A DNA stretch of 38,400 nucleotides from CAZKRU01 sp964555235 (GTDB lineage Bacteria > Verrucomicrobiota > Verrucomicrobiia > Methylacidiphilales > CAMAQI01): assembly GCA_964555235.1 (NCBI GenBank), contig CAZKRU010000041.1, forward strand, positions 1 to 38,400, read 5' to 3'. Shown one piece after another: positions 7,648 to 17,063 of this stretch. The notes beneath the pieces were generated by a model. That model saw nothing but the letters and a program-made list of their open reading frames with translations. It was not told the origin of the DNA and made no database searches. A program made the translations under genes and the position numbers. Position 1 is the stretch's first letter. Each line of letters opens with the position of its first letter.

Positions 7648-10600
7648 TTAAATGGTGACCTCCACCCAGTCGCTGGCGCCGTCGCCATCGGTATCCCAGT
7701 TGAGAGGGTCGGTGTGATAAATTTCGAGCTCCTCTTGATCGGTCAGCCCATCGCCGTCGGAGTCCTTGTCGTGGGGATTGAGTCCGAGCGAAATTTCAAC
7801 GCTGTTTGGAATTTCATCTTGATCCCAATCGAGAATAGCGGGATTTTCATAGTTGGGACTCATCGGATTGTTGGGATCATCCGGTCCGAGACTTCCGTCA
7901 TCCGGCGATACCGGAAGAAGCGTGGTTCCATTAAAGTTCACTTCATCCGCACCGAGCTCCGGGCTGCCATCCCGCTCCTGCCCATCCATATCGAAACGCC
8001 CGATCAATGCGACTCGAGGCGTAAAGACCGGCCGCTGGAATTGTCCCCTCTCACCAATCGGAAATTGAATGGAATCACTGGGCACCGAGTAGAGTCCTGA
8101 GGAATGCCCGTCGCTCCCGACGAGGGTTGTCGGATTGGATCCATCCGCAAGAACATGAAAATCATAAATCCCCAGATTTTCTTTCTCGGCGATCGTATAA
8201 AAATTTCCCACAATGGAATTGATGAGATTGGTCGTGTTTTGACGGGAAAAATTAAGCTGCCAGATACGGGCGTATAAATTTCGCCGCCCCGTTCCCGTAT
8301 TTCCCGCGATGGTACAGTGAATCAAATCAAGACGCGTCTCCGGTGCGGTTCCGTAGATCGCAATTCCGGCCCCTTCACCTTCATTCGAGTTATCAGTGAT
8401 CACACAGTTCACTAAGCGATGAAATCCATCCAGAATGCGAACGGCACTTCCATTTACCGGAGTCGGGCCAAAGAGTTCCGCCATCCAAGGATCTTCAGGC
8501 GCCACACTCGTTCCGGTCATTCCCTTGATCGTGATATTTTCCAAGGTGACCGATCCATGAAGATAGAATCCGTACTGATCTGGAATTTTTCCCCCATCAA
8601 TCACCGCATTCGGTTTGCCTGGCTCGGAGAGGATCAGGGCGTCAATCGCAGAGACCGCGAGATTGGCGGATCCGGGACGGCCGTAGACTTTCGATTTAAG
8701 CAAGACGATTTGAAAGCGGCGGAGTGAGTGATTCAGCTCATCAATCGCTTCCTGGAGTGTGGAGAATCGCTGTTTCGCGGAAGTTTCGGAATCGAATCCA
8801 ACGGCAATATCCGGAATCGGAAGACTCGAAGGATCGGAAGCCAAAGTTTCGTGCGTGTATTCAAAAATATTCGGGTACCCATCCCGATCGGCATCTTCAT
8901 ACTGATCGAAGGTCCACGGAAGAAGTCCATTCGCGACCTCGTACCCGTCCGGCATCTCATCATGATCGCAATCTTGAATCCATGGATCGGTCCCCGCTTG
9001 AAGCTCCTCCGCATCATTCAAGCCGTCCTGATCAAAATCAGCCTCAAGCGGCTGTGTTCCTGCGAAAAACTCCTCTTGATTCGTCAATCCATCTCCGTCC
9101 CAATCGTCGGCGGGATTCATCAAGGAACAATCGCTGGCATAAATTTTCTCCCACTCATCGGGAAGCCCATCGCCGTCATCCTCACGAAGTTCTTCCACCC
9201 CAAAATGAATCGCAGGAGAACCGACTTGTTTAAAGCCGTTCGGGTTCAGCTTGGGATCATCCGCGACCATCAGATTTTCAGGAGTCACCGAAGTTTCCTG
9301 GGATTTGGAAAGCATCAGACCATTGGCAAAAATGAGGCCGCGATATTTCGCCAGGGAGGGAGTTCCTGAAATTAAATTCGTCGAAATTGCACGACAGGCC
9401 AGTTCATCCATACTCGATCCGTGAAAAATGGAATTCGCAATCTGAATCGGCTCAGAGAATTTGTCGTAATAATTCCCTCCAATTCCTGAAACAATCGTTG
9501 CCTGTGCCACGCGATGAAAATCCGAGTCAATTTTGAATCGAGCCTCTGTCTTGAGCGTGTTTGAGGGATTTTTTTGTAAATTCCAAACCGTACAGGACTC
9601 GATCTTTTGAAATCCGCTCAAGGTCGATTCTCCCGAATGATTTAAGACAAAACAATTTTGAAGTTTTCCCCCAGCGCAATGAATCGCCTCACTTCCGTTC
9701 TGAAACGTCAGTCCACTGACGATGAGAGGAACCGGAAGATTCAATCCGCTCATCGTTGTGCGCATGGGCCGATAGTCGGAAGTGTAGTGAACCTTCACTT
9801 CCGGATTTGAATTTTTTTCAAAATGAGGCCTCCACTCTGCATCGAAAACCGTCTTCGCTGCCCCTTCTCTTCCGTGAATCATCACAGGAATTGTAAATCC
9901 GGCTAATTCAATTTCGGGATCGATATCATTCGGATTCGGGGCCAGATGAATTTCGGTATTTTGTTCTCCGGTATAACGTCCGGGAGCAATTTCCACGATG
10001 GCGTAAGGCACTCCCCTCTCTTGAACCGCAGAGAGGGCTTCAAGGAGCGTGCGATGGGTTCCATTCCCATTTTGATCGAGTACGACGTCAGGATCAGGAC
10101 GCGAATTTGGATTATTCGAGGCGGTGTGATGGTAAAACTCAACAATGTTGGGAAAGAGGTCTCCATCCGGATCTTCAAAACGATCGTCCCGTTGGGGATT
10201 CAGCCCATTCGCGATTTCATACGGATCGGTCATTCCATCCGAATCGGAATCGAGCAGCGCATCCGAAGCGGGAAGCGGAGTCGTGACCGGAATTGCAGCA
10301 ACAAACGAGCGATAACGTTTCTCATTTAGAAACGCGACGGTTTTTGCTTTGATGACCCCAGTTCGTTGGATCGAAATTGGGCCGGCGTATAAAATGGAGC
10401 TCTCGGTCGGCTCACTTCCATCGGTCGTGTAGTAAATGTTCGAAGTTTCAAACTCCGTAAATCTTTGCGCCAGCAAGAGCGTTGGATGATTGGGATCCGA
10501 CAAGTTTACGACACTCGCCGGAGTGGGGATCACTTCGGCATCGTGCTCGGCAGTTGCCCCAAATCGAGGATTTCCGAACTCATCGTAACTGACGCCCCGA

Positions 10601-12693
10601 GCCCGCAGTCGAACCGCATCCGTGAGTGCAATCGGTCCCGAATACAAATGGGATCCCTGATTTGGATCGCTTCCATCCAGCGTGTAACGAATCTCCGCAT
10701 TTTCCACCCCTTCAGGCAAATAAAGATGGAGCGACCGATCCTCCGGCCCTGCCCCCTCCTCGCTGACATAGGGAGCATCATAAAGATTGATTCGATATTG
10801 ATCAAAAAGCTTTCCCTCGATTTCTTGCCGGGCTCGAGGGTGTACGGCATTGGGAATTAAAATGATCTCGCTGATTTCGCCTTTGAAATTTTGTGCGATT
10901 CGATTGAGATCCCGCCTGAGAATGGAAGGAAGGTCTTTCTCGGTCTCATAGTTCCCCTCATGATCTGCCTTCAAAAAGGTTCTCCCTCCCTCCATATCCA
11001 AATACATCTCAACCGCCCGATCGATTCGATGAACTACCGAGAGAACCTTAAATCGCGTCGAATCTTGTACCCCTCTCCACCCCTCCCCGTAAGTGAACGA
11101 TCCTTTGTCGATCCAGTACGAGGTTGGATCCATCGAATTTAAAATCGTGATAGAATCTCCATAGAGCGAGGAACGAAGTTCAAAAAACGTTCCATCCTGC
11201 GGAACGGTCATTTCAGGACGCACCACAAAAATGGCGGTGAACCCCGCCGAAAAATCGTCAAATCCACTCACGGGAATTTCCAAGCCCCCTTCATTCATCA
11301 TTCCAAAGCGAATCGTCTTCACCGGAATACGAGTCAAGGATCCGAGCCCATCGGACTCTGTTTCCACGACTTGAATCACGGCATTTTCGCCCATGGAATA
11401 AGCATCATTCCCATTTCCGGATCGATCCGACCACTTCATCAGACGCCCTTCGGAATCACTGAGAACTCCCTGATCTGCCGAGAGCCAAAGTTGGGGCCGG
11501 AATGCAGAAAGATCGGAGGGCGCACTCGATTCCTGGATTTCAAATTCAACGGCCTGATCCGCCACCGTGGCTTTCACTTTGAAAATGCCCGTAAAGGCGT
11601 TGGTACGCTGAAGGTAAACCGCCGCCTTTCCTCCCGGATTCGTCATCTCCGTTTTCGCTTCGACAAATTCCGTGAAGTCATCGTTCACGATTTCTCCTTG
11701 CGCAGGATCCACGGAAAAATCGACGGGGACATTTTCAACTAGATTCCCTTCCTGATCGAGTACCTCAACGATCAAGGGGATCGGGAGAACGCTTCCTTTT
11801 GCAACCGATTGATGATCCCCCCGCCATTTACGAAGGGTAAAATTCTGTCGCCCCCAGGCGTTGAAGACCACGGATTGATTTAGCGCGGTCGCTTCAACCC
11901 AATGAAAATGAACAAATTCGTTGGAAACTCGAAAGCGGATCGAAGCCCGCCCTTGAGCATCGGTTCGAAGGGGCGCCGTCATGGCATTTCCCTGCAAATC
12001 AAGAATCTCCCCCGCATCCGCATTCAGATGGATCGGGGCGTTGGCATAAACGGTTCCGTCGGCGTGTCGGAGTCGTACGACCAGAGGCTCTGCCAGGATT
12101 TCTCCCGCCATCGCAACCTGCCGGTCTCCGGAAACATATTCCAAGATCGGCTCCACTCCGTTGTAATAGTCCGAGGGATCGGTGCCATTGATGAGTTCAT
12201 CGAGATCTGAAACACCGTCTTCATCCGTATCGATAACCACTGGCATGGTGATTTCGAAGGAAAAAACCGCCTTCACTTGACCGCTATTGACAAAAGCAAA
12301 ATCATCCGGGCTCGAACTGGATCCCGTCCATGGGTATTGCGTATTCACGCCCACTTGCAACAGGCGTTCGTAAAAAAGTTTGGCGACTCCCTTGACCTGT
12401 CCGGTATTGACCAAACGATAGTCGTCTCGCGGCGCACTCAGATTGCTCCAACCGTTGATGAGATCATGAATCGCTGCGCCGGCGCCGCCCGGGAGTTTGG
12501 CGTCCATTTCCAACGCCGCCTGTTTGGCGATCTGCTTGAGCTGCCCTTCATTCACCAACGCGAAATCGTCTGCGGTTTTATTCGCATCAATCACGCCACG
12601 TTCTGTCCACCATGCGGGTGGCGCTGCCAAAAGCAGTCCAGAGAACGCGTAAAAACCACAAACTATTCTCGCCACAGAAAGCACAGAAGTCAC
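7648..12693 (-). CDS. Giant modular secreted protein (Ig-like, LamG-like, CHB_HEX, TSP3, beta-helix)
   Basis: 1681 residues from a GTG at 12693; two further GTG codons at residues 4 and 7 are alternatives. A signal peptide (about 1-24) ends LLLAAPPAWW. Three copies of a D-D-[FY]-x-x-V-N-x-G-Q-[LV]-K motif follow at about 42-56, 90-104 and 130-144. Next come a thrombospondin-3-like acidic repeat (about 155-175), two bacterial Ig-like (Big_1) domains (about 180-390), a LamG/concanavalin-like domain (about 395-620), two chitobiase C-terminal-like modules (TLDGSDPNQGS, TTDGSEPTESS), more TSP3-like D-x-D-x-D-G repeats and two right-handed beta-helix (pectin-lyase-like) stretches. It ends in TSP3 repeats (DSDGDGLTD, DTDGDGASD). 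No catalytic motif is obvious; a calcium-binding adhesin or polysaccharide-binding role is inferred. The hydrolase gene starts 4 nt after its stop. Confidence 0.85.
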   Translation of the reverse strand: MTSVLSVARIVCGFYAFSGLLLAAPPAWWTERGVIDANKTADDFALVNEGQLKQIAKQAALEMDAKLPGGAGAAIHDLINGWSNLSAPRDDYRLVNTGQVKGVAKLFYERLLQVGVNTQYPWTGSSSSPDDFAFVNSGQVKAVFSFEITMPVVIDTDEDGVSDLDELINGTDPSDYYNGVEPILEYVSGDRQVAMAGEILAEPLVVRLRHADGTVYANAPIHLNADAGEILDLQGNAMTAPLRTDAQGRASIRFRVSNEFVHFHWVEATALNQSVVFNAWGRQNFTLRKWRGDHQSVAKGSVLPIPLIVEVLDQEGNLVENVPVDFSVDPAQGEIVNDDFTEFVEAKTEMTNPGGKAAVYLQRTNAFTGIFKVKATVADQAVEFEIQESSAPSDLSAFRPQLWLSADQGVLSDSEGRLMKWSDRSGNGNDAYSMGENAVIQVVETESDGLGSLTRIPVKTIRFGMMNEGGLEIPVSGFDDFSAGFTAIFVVRPEMTVPQDGTFFELRSSLYGDSITILNSMDPTSYWIDKGSFTYGEGWRGVQDSTRFKVLSVVHRIDRAVEMYLDMEGGRTFLKADHEGNYETEKDLPSILRRDLNRIAQNFKGEISEIILIPNAVHPRARQEIEGKLFDQYRINLYDAPYVSEEGAGPEDRSLHLYLPEGVENAEIRYTLDGSDPNQGSHLYSGPIALTDAVRLRARGVSYDEFGNPRFGATAEHDAEVIPTPASVVNLSDPNHPTLLLAQRFTEFETSNIYYTTDGSEPTESSILYAGPISIQRTGVIKAKTVAFLNEKRYRSFVAAIPVTTPLPASDALLDSDSDGMTDPYEIANGLNPQRDDRFEDPDGDLFPNIVEFYHHTASNNPNSRPDPDVVLDQNGNGTHRTLLEALSAVQERGVPYAIVEIAPGRYTGEQNTEIHLAPNPNDIDPEIELAGFTIPVMIHGREGAAKTVFDAEWRPHFEKNSNPEVKVHYTSDYRPMRTTMSGLNLPVPLIVSGLTFQNGSEAIHCAGGKLQNCFVLNHSGESTLSGFQKIESCTVWNLQKNPSNTLKTEARFKIDSDFHRVAQATIVSGIGGNYYDKFSEPIQIANSIFHGSSMDELACRAISTNLISGTPSLAKYRGLIFANGLMLSKSQETSVTPENLMVADDPKLNPNGFKQVGSPAIHFGVEELREDDGDGLPDEWEKIYASDCSLMNPADDWDGDGLTNQEEFFAGTQPLEADFDQDGLNDAEELQAGTDPWIQDCDHDEMPDGYEVANGLLPWTFDQYEDADRDGYPNIFEYTHETLASDPSSLPIPDIAVGFDSETSAKQRFSTLQEAIDELNHSLRRFQIVLLKSKVYGRPGSANLAVSAIDALILSEPGKPNAVIDGGKIPDQYGFYLHGSVTLENITIKGMTGTSVAPEDPWMAELFGPTPVNGSAVRILDGFHRLVNCVITDNSNEGEGAGIAIYGTAPETRLDLIHCTIAGNTGTGRRNLYARIWQLNFSRQNTTNLINSIVGNFYTIAEKENLGIYDFHVLADGSNPTTLVGSDGHSSGLYSVPSDSIQFPIGERGQFQRPVFTPRVALIGRFDMDGQERDGSPELGADEVNFNGTTLLPVSPDDGSLGPDDPNNPMSPNYENPAILDWDQDEIPNSVEISLGLNPHDKDSDGDGLTDQEELEIYHTDPLNWDTDGDGASDWVEVTI

Positions 12694-12697
12694 AAAA
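12672..12697 (-). repeat. CTGTGCTTTCTGTGG-type repeat, copy A
   Basis: Read on the minus strand this is TGTGACTTCTGTGCTTTC followed by TGTGGC. It supplies the first codons of the giant secreted protein. It matches copy B (13144-13172) in the same orientation and copy C (12736-12761) in inverted orientation, with one or two mismatches. Copies A and C could also pair as a hairpin around the start region. Confidence 0.75.
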
Positions 12698-12735
12698 GGG
12701 TTTCCCTTTAAAAAGCCGAAAAAATGAAGTCCTTG

Positions 12736-12761
12736 TGTGACTCCTGTGCTTTCTGTGGCCC
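12736..12761 (+). repeat. CTGTGCTTTCTGTGG-type repeat, copy C
   Basis: Reads TGTGACTCCTGTGCTTTC then TGTGGCCC on the plus strand, ending 8 nt from the stop of the GxxExxY gene. With copy B at the other end of that gene it forms an inverted pair (two mismatches in 26 nt). Confidence 0.75.
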
Positions 12762-12769
12762 CCGCTTCA

Positions 12770-13222
12770 TCATAAAATCAACTTTTTAAATTCAACTCGT
12801 GGCGACCCAAAATTCACCAGCAAGGCATGTCTTAAGCCGGAACAGCGCAAGTAACCAATTGCTTGGGCAATATGCTCATTGGCCAAAGTGGAGGTGGCTT
12901 TGACCTCAACAATCAACTCGCCCTGCACTAAAAAATCGACGTGGAACTCGGCCAAGCAATAATCGTCGAAATCTTTCGCCACAAGCAATGCTTGCTCTTG
13001 AAAGCGGATCCCCCCCAATTCAAAACGATGGGCGAGTCCCCGCTGGTAAACCCTTTCCAGATGTCCATGACGCAAATGGGTATGAAGCTCAAAACAAATC
13101 TGGCGGACTTCTCCCACCAGCTTCATGATCGCTTCGTTATTTTGGGCCACAGGAAGCACAGAAGTCACAAAATCTACCGATGCATTCTTCGTTATGTGGT
13201 TTTTGTGCATTTTGTGGCTCAT
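12770..13222 (-). CDS. GxxExxY family protein
   Basis: 150 residues from the ATG at 13222; a shorter form starting near residue 25-33 fits the usual family N-terminus better. The name motif G-x-x-E-x-x-Y is at 53-59 (GHLERVY). A later segment, FHVDFLVQGELIVEVKATS, has the D...E-x-K spacing of PD-(D/E)XK nuclease-like folds, which has been suggested for the family; the function is not established. The N-terminal about 27 residues are encoded by repeat copy B and by CACAAAA-rich sequence, so they may not be part of the protein. The gene interrupts the envelope locus and is bracketed by inverted repeats B and C, suggesting it arrived as a unit. Its ATG overlaps the stop of the beta-roll gene by one base. 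Confidence 0.8.
   Translation of the reverse strand: MSHKMHKNHITKNASVDFVTSVLPVAQNNEAIMKLVGEVRQICFELHTHLRHGHLERVYQRGLAHRFELGGIRFQEQALLVAKDFDDYCLAEFHVDFLVQGELIVEVKATSTLANEHIAQAIGYLRCSGLRHALLVNFGSPRVEFKKLIL
13144..13172 (-). repeat. CTGTGCTTTCTGTGG-type repeat, copy B
   Basis: Read on the minus strand this is TTTTGTGACTTCTGTGCTTC then CTGTGGCCC. It lies near the 5' end of the GxxExxY gene and is translated in the same frame (VTSVL-x-VA) as copy A is in the giant protein gene. Confidence 0.75.
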
Positions 13223-14445
13223 CAAGGCTGTGTCCCAGCCGTAAACTCGCCCATCGAAAGATCCCCTGCTGGATTCATGCGCGCCACTCCGGTGAGTGCA
13301 AAGTCTCCATAGAGTTTTGTATTTCCGTTCTTTTTAATTTCCAGTGCGTTGGAGCGTTGCGTGTTACTGGCACCATTCCCAACCGTGAAGAGGAGTCCTT
13401 GCGGATCCGAGGAGTTCCCGTTGGCGATGGCTTGATTGTATCGTCCGACCACGGTTTCTCCCGCTGTCTGAACCGTCATTCCCTCTCCAAAACAATATCC
13501 ACTGATCGCTGTCACAGAATTTCCGTGACCCAACGCATAAGAGAAGGCCGCCCCGACGGCCGTTTGTCGTCCCAGCACAAAGGAGTCTGAATATGAAATG
13601 GCATTATCATTTCCAATCGAATAACTCAGTTCCCCTGAAACCGTCGTATTCATGCCGATGGCTCCGGAGCCATATCCGGTTGCGTGTTGATTCCCTCCCA
13701 CGGCGAGAGATCCATCGCTTTGCGCACTACTCCCGCTCCCGATCGCTACAGCCCCTGATCCTAAAGCCGTAGAGTCCTGACCCAGACTAAATGATCGAAA
13801 TCCACTTGCGTAAGCAGCGCTCCCCAAGGCAAACGACTGAAACCCAGTTGCTTTGGCAAAAGACCCGACGGCAACGGAGTTTTCTGTTAGCGATTCCGTG
13901 CTAATCCCAAACGCGAGAGATCCGTACCCGGTCGCCTTGGCACCATATCCAATCGCCATCGAACCTCCGGCGTTTGAGAGCGTCCCCAGCCCAAGCGCTA
14001 AGGCGGTACTGTTGGTGCTTGATCCCAACGGAATTTGATCCGAAAAAATCACTCTTCGCCCATTCACCTGGATGAACCCTTGGCCCGGATCCATTTGAAT
14101 CATCGCACTGCCACTGCCAATCGTCAGCACATTGGCCGGATCCAAACACATCTGAGTCTGGATCACCCCATCCGCCGTTTTTTGCCAACTCCACCGAGCG
14201 GCTCCTCGCCCCTGACGAAAGAAAATTTTCCCGTTGGCCCCCACTTCTTCGTAAAGCACTCTCAATCCCGGAACCTCCGGAATATTCGAAAAATGTCCCA
14301 ATTCCAACGTATTTCCCCAAACACTCGCGTCCCCCAAGACCTCCAACTGCTGGTTCACGGTTAAATTCCCGTCCACCACCAGATCCGCAGAACAGAGGAT
14401 CGACGTCAGACTCACCCAGAGGATCAAGTTTTTCCAATGCTTCAT
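13222..14445 (-). CDS. Secreted YadA-head-like beta-roll repeat protein
   Basis: 407 residues from the ATG at 14445, chosen because it gives a signal peptide (MKHWKNLILWVSLTSILCSA) and has an AAAGG-type site upstream; the frame extends 23 codons further with no better start. Residues about 20-130 hold beta-rich sequence (DLVVDGNLTVNQQLEVLGDA). Residues about 145-350 are a long run of 14-residue A-x-G-x-x-[AS]-x-A-x-G repeats like the left-handed beta-roll head of trimeric autotransporters (AIGYGAKATGYGS, AVGSFAKATGFQS). There is no YadA membrane anchor at the C-terminus (ending EFTAGTQP), so it is probably released or surface-bound rather than an autotransporter. It is first in the minus-strand envelope locus and divergent from the ExbBD/VWA operon. 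Confidence 0.8.
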   Translation of the reverse strand: MKHWKNLILWVSLTSILCSADLVVDGNLTVNQQLEVLGDASVWGNTLELGHFSNIPEVPGLRVLYEEVGANGKIFFRQGRGAARWSWQKTADGVIQTQMCLDPANVLTIGSGSAMIQMDPGQGFIQVNGRRVIFSDQIPLGSSTNSTALALGLGTLSNAGGSMAIGYGAKATGYGSLAFGISTESLTENSVAVGSFAKATGFQSFALGSAAYASGFRSFSLGQDSTALGSGAVAIGSGSSAQSDGSLAVGGNQHATGYGSGAIGMNTTVSGELSYSIGNDNAISYSDSFVLGRQTAVGAAFSYALGHGNSVTAISGYCFGEGMTVQTAGETVVGRYNQAIANGNSSDPQGLLFTVGNGASNTQRSNALEIKKNGNTKLYGDFALTGVARMNPAGDLSMGEFTAGTQP

Positions 14446-14576
14446 AAATGGCCTTTTTTTAAGGTTTTGGAGACTATCGCCCGAGCGTCCTATCATCGCA
14501 CATATTAAACACAAGTATTATTTTGTAACAAATTTGTCATTTACTTGTTTTATTGGTTCTGGCATCAGAACGCCTC

Positions 14577-17063
14577 ATGCGACTCCTTTTCATCGCTTTG
14601 TACCTCATTGGGGGACGCGCGGTCATTGCCGAGACCGCTCAGGAGCTCTTTGATGCGGGAACTGCCGCATTGCAAGCGGGAGCACCGCTTCAAGCCGTGG
14701 AGCCGTGGGCGAAATTGGTTCAAGGCTACAAAAATCACCGCGACGCTCAGACCGTCATGCAAGAGGTCTTGCCCCGGCTCACCGCGCTTCAGATTCAAGA
14801 AAACCATTTTCAAGAGGGACTGGAGGCCTGCGACCAAACCCTCCAAAAATTTCCGAACACGCCTCACCGCGCGGAACTCTTGCGACTTCGTTGTGTCGCT
14901 CTACTCGGCCTCGGAAAAGTGACCCCGGCCGAAAAGGCGATTGAATTTTGGAGCAAGGAGTTTTCTCCGGCTCCGACCCAGTTGCTCCCGCTCCAAGGCC
15001 GCCTGCGACTCCTTCAAAATCGTTTCGCCGAGGCCGCCACACTCTTCCAACAATGGCGAGAGACCGGAACCCCCGGCGCTCCGCTTCTCGAATTTCAAGC
15101 CCGACTCCAAGCTCGTGATTTTGAGGGAGCAGAGCGGGTCCCATTGCCAGACTCTCCCGAAAGTCGCTCCCTTCAACTACAACTCGCCCAATCGTTTGCT
15201 CAGTCCGGAAAAACTCGTTCGGCGCTTCGCCTTTGGCACTCACTTCGCGCCCATCCCGAATTGGAAACCGTGAAATCCGGCCTGCTCGACCTTCAAATCG
15301 CGCGCGCTTTTCTTGAACTTCATCGCCCTTACGAAGCCGCCCTCCTCCTAAAAGATTTCTCCGTGCGCTTTCCAGGCTCCCCCCACTCGGCAACTCCCTT
15401 GCGCGCCCATGCCCTTCTTGCTTCTGACCGTCCGGAACAAGCTTTGGAAGTGATTCGCAAAACCGCCAAACGCGACCCCCTCCTCGACCGACTTGAACTT
15501 GAAACGCTTCTCAAACTGAAAGAAGTTGAAGGGATCATCACGTTGACCCGGACCCGCCTTAAAGAAAATCCTCCGGACGCCGCTTATTACCGATTTCTCC
15601 TCGGTCAAACCCTGGCCCAACAAGGTTCCAGCGAGGAAGCGCTCACGGTCCTGCGAGAATGCCTCTCCGGAAAAAATCCGTATCAAGAAGCGGCCGCCTT
15701 TTGGATCGCGATGACCCTCTTTCTCGATCGGCGTTATCCGGAAGCGGAAACCGCGTTTGCGGATTACACCAAACGATTTCCCAATGGCGCATCCATTCAG
15801 GAAGTCCGTTTTCGGCTCGCACAAATCCCGACGTATCAAAAAAATTATCCCCTGGCGATTTCACGCCTTCAAACGTTTCTCTCCAATGCCACGGTTCACC
15901 AAGCTGACGCGCAACTACTTCTTGGCGATTCCCATTTCTCACTCGCTCAACTGGATGCAGGACTTGCGGCCTATCGAAAAATTCCGATCTCCGCGGGACC
16001 CGTCTACGATCAAGCGCAATTCCAAATCGGCTCCGCGCTCCGACAGCGAAAGGAGTGGGAAGCGTTGAGAAATCATTTCGCGCACCTTGCCGAAGCTCGT
16101 CCGGAAAGCCCGCGCCTTGCCGAAATGCTCCATCAAGCCGCTCGGGCCGAAACGGAATCCGGTCACGCGGACCGAGCGATAGAACTTTATAATCGCATTT
16201 TGAAACGGCATGGAAATGATCCGCGGCAGCGGAATTTCGAAGAAATCCTCATCGCGGCAGCCAAACGCTCTTCCGAGCCTCGAGCGGATCTCTTCAAGCG
16301 TTGGGAAACTGAAACCAAGATCGCCGTTAAAAACCGCGAATCCCTTCGCGCGCTCCGCTGGACTTGGGCACGGGCCGAACTCCTTCGAAAATCGGATCCT
16401 GCCTCCGCACAAACCCTTCTCCTTTCCCTCAAACCAGATCCCGAAACGGCACCCCCTCGGATTTTGGCCGCCATCGGAGACGCATTTCGTGAAGCCGGAG
16501 ATCTCCGTCAATCCCGTCGCACTTACGAAGCACTTCTTCGCTGGAATCCGAACGCGATTGAAAAGGAGCGGGCTTACGCCGGCCTCGGACTTCTCTGCGA
16601 AGCGGAGGGAAATTCACGAACCGCTCTCAAATGGTTTTCGCAATGGGAGTCGTCTTTCATTCCTTCTCCCATGGAACCGGAAATTCGTAAGTCGCAGCTC
16701 CGACTTTTCGCCTCGCAGCGTCAATGGAAGTCTGTCGTTGCCTGTGGCGAAAAACTCCTAAAATGCCGGGGAGTTTCCGGTGCTGTGCGCGCTGAAACCC
16801 TTGCCGCGATTGGCGACGCCTATCGAGAGCTTCGTCAACCGGATCTCGCCATTCCCTATTACCAGCGGCTCTACGTCATGTACGGCTCCTGGCCCGACCC
16901 CGTCGCGCGCGCCTATTGGGGAAGCGGTCAATCGTTTGAAGAACTTGGAAAAACCGATGCCGCCCGCAAGACCTATAAGGAATTGCTGGCGCGCGATGAT
17001 CTTAAATCCCGCAACGAATATCAACAGGCTCGCACGCGCCTTGCCGCCATGGAGGTTCAATGA
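14577..17063 (+). CDS. Large exported TPR protein, first gene of the ExbBD/VWA operon
   Basis: 828 residues from the ATG at 14577 (MRLLFIALYLIGGRAVIAET), which gives a clean signal peptide; an upstream TTG in frame adds eight polar residues and is less likely. The rest is helical repeats of TPR type, recognisable as pairs such as AQELFDAGTAALQAGAPLQA, FQEGLEACDQTLQKFPNTP, YPEAETAFADYTKRFPNG, and near the end LAIPYYQRLYVMYG. The arrangement resembles periplasmic TPR proteins that accompany Tol/Exb-type motors. The last codons overlap the next gene (ATGA at 17060-17063). No catalytic motif is seen. It is inferred to be a periplasmic scaffold that receives or passes on force from the ExbBD/VWA complex. 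Confidence 0.8.
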   Translation: MRLLFIALYLIGGRAVIAETAQELFDAGTAALQAGAPLQAVEPWAKLVQGYKNHRDAQTVMQEVLPRLTALQIQENHFQEGLEACDQTLQKFPNTPHRAELLRLRCVALLGLGKVTPAEKAIEFWSKEFSPAPTQLLPLQGRLRLLQNRFAEAATLFQQWRETGTPGAPLLEFQARLQARDFEGAERVPLPDSPESRSLQLQLAQSFAQSGKTRSALRLWHSLRAHPELETVKSGLLDLQIARAFLELHRPYEAALLLKDFSVRFPGSPHSATPLRAHALLASDRPEQALEVIRKTAKRDPLLDRLELETLLKLKEVEGIITLTRTRLKENPPDAAYYRFLLGQTLAQQGSSEEALTVLRECLSGKNPYQEAAAFWIAMTLFLDRRYPEAETAFADYTKRFPNGASIQEVRFRLAQIPTYQKNYPLAISRLQTFLSNATVHQADAQLLLGDSHFSLAQLDAGLAAYRKIPISAGPVYDQAQFQIGSALRQRKEWEALRNHFAHLAEARPESPRLAEMLHQAARAETESGHADRAIELYNRILKRHGNDPRQRNFEEILIAAAKRSSEPRADLFKRWETETKIAVKNRESLRALRWTWARAELLRKSDPASAQTLLLSLKPDPETAPPRILAAIGDAFREAGDLRQSRRTYEALLRWNPNAIEKERAYAGLGLLCEAEGNSRTALKWFSQWESSFIPSPMEPEIRKSQLRLFASQRQWKSVVACGEKLLKCRGVSGAVRAETLAAIGDAYRELRQPDLAIPYYQRLYVMYGSWPDPVARAYWGSGQSFEELGKTDAARKTYKELLARDDLKSRNEYQQARTRLAAMEVQ

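Noticed and set aside
8728..9369. Long plus-strand open frame inside the giant secreted protein gene
   Set aside because: Basic, Arg/Ile-rich shadow of a 1681-codon gene with clear domains on the opposite strand.
14512..14547. Palindromes in the divergent spacer (CAAGTA/TACTTG and ACAAATTTGT)
   Set aside because: Short, A+T-rich and with different centres; not enough to name an operator.
16210..16761. Long plus-strand frame inside the 828-residue TPR gene
   Set aside because: Alternative frame of a well-supported repeat protein; no family, no ribosome-binding site.
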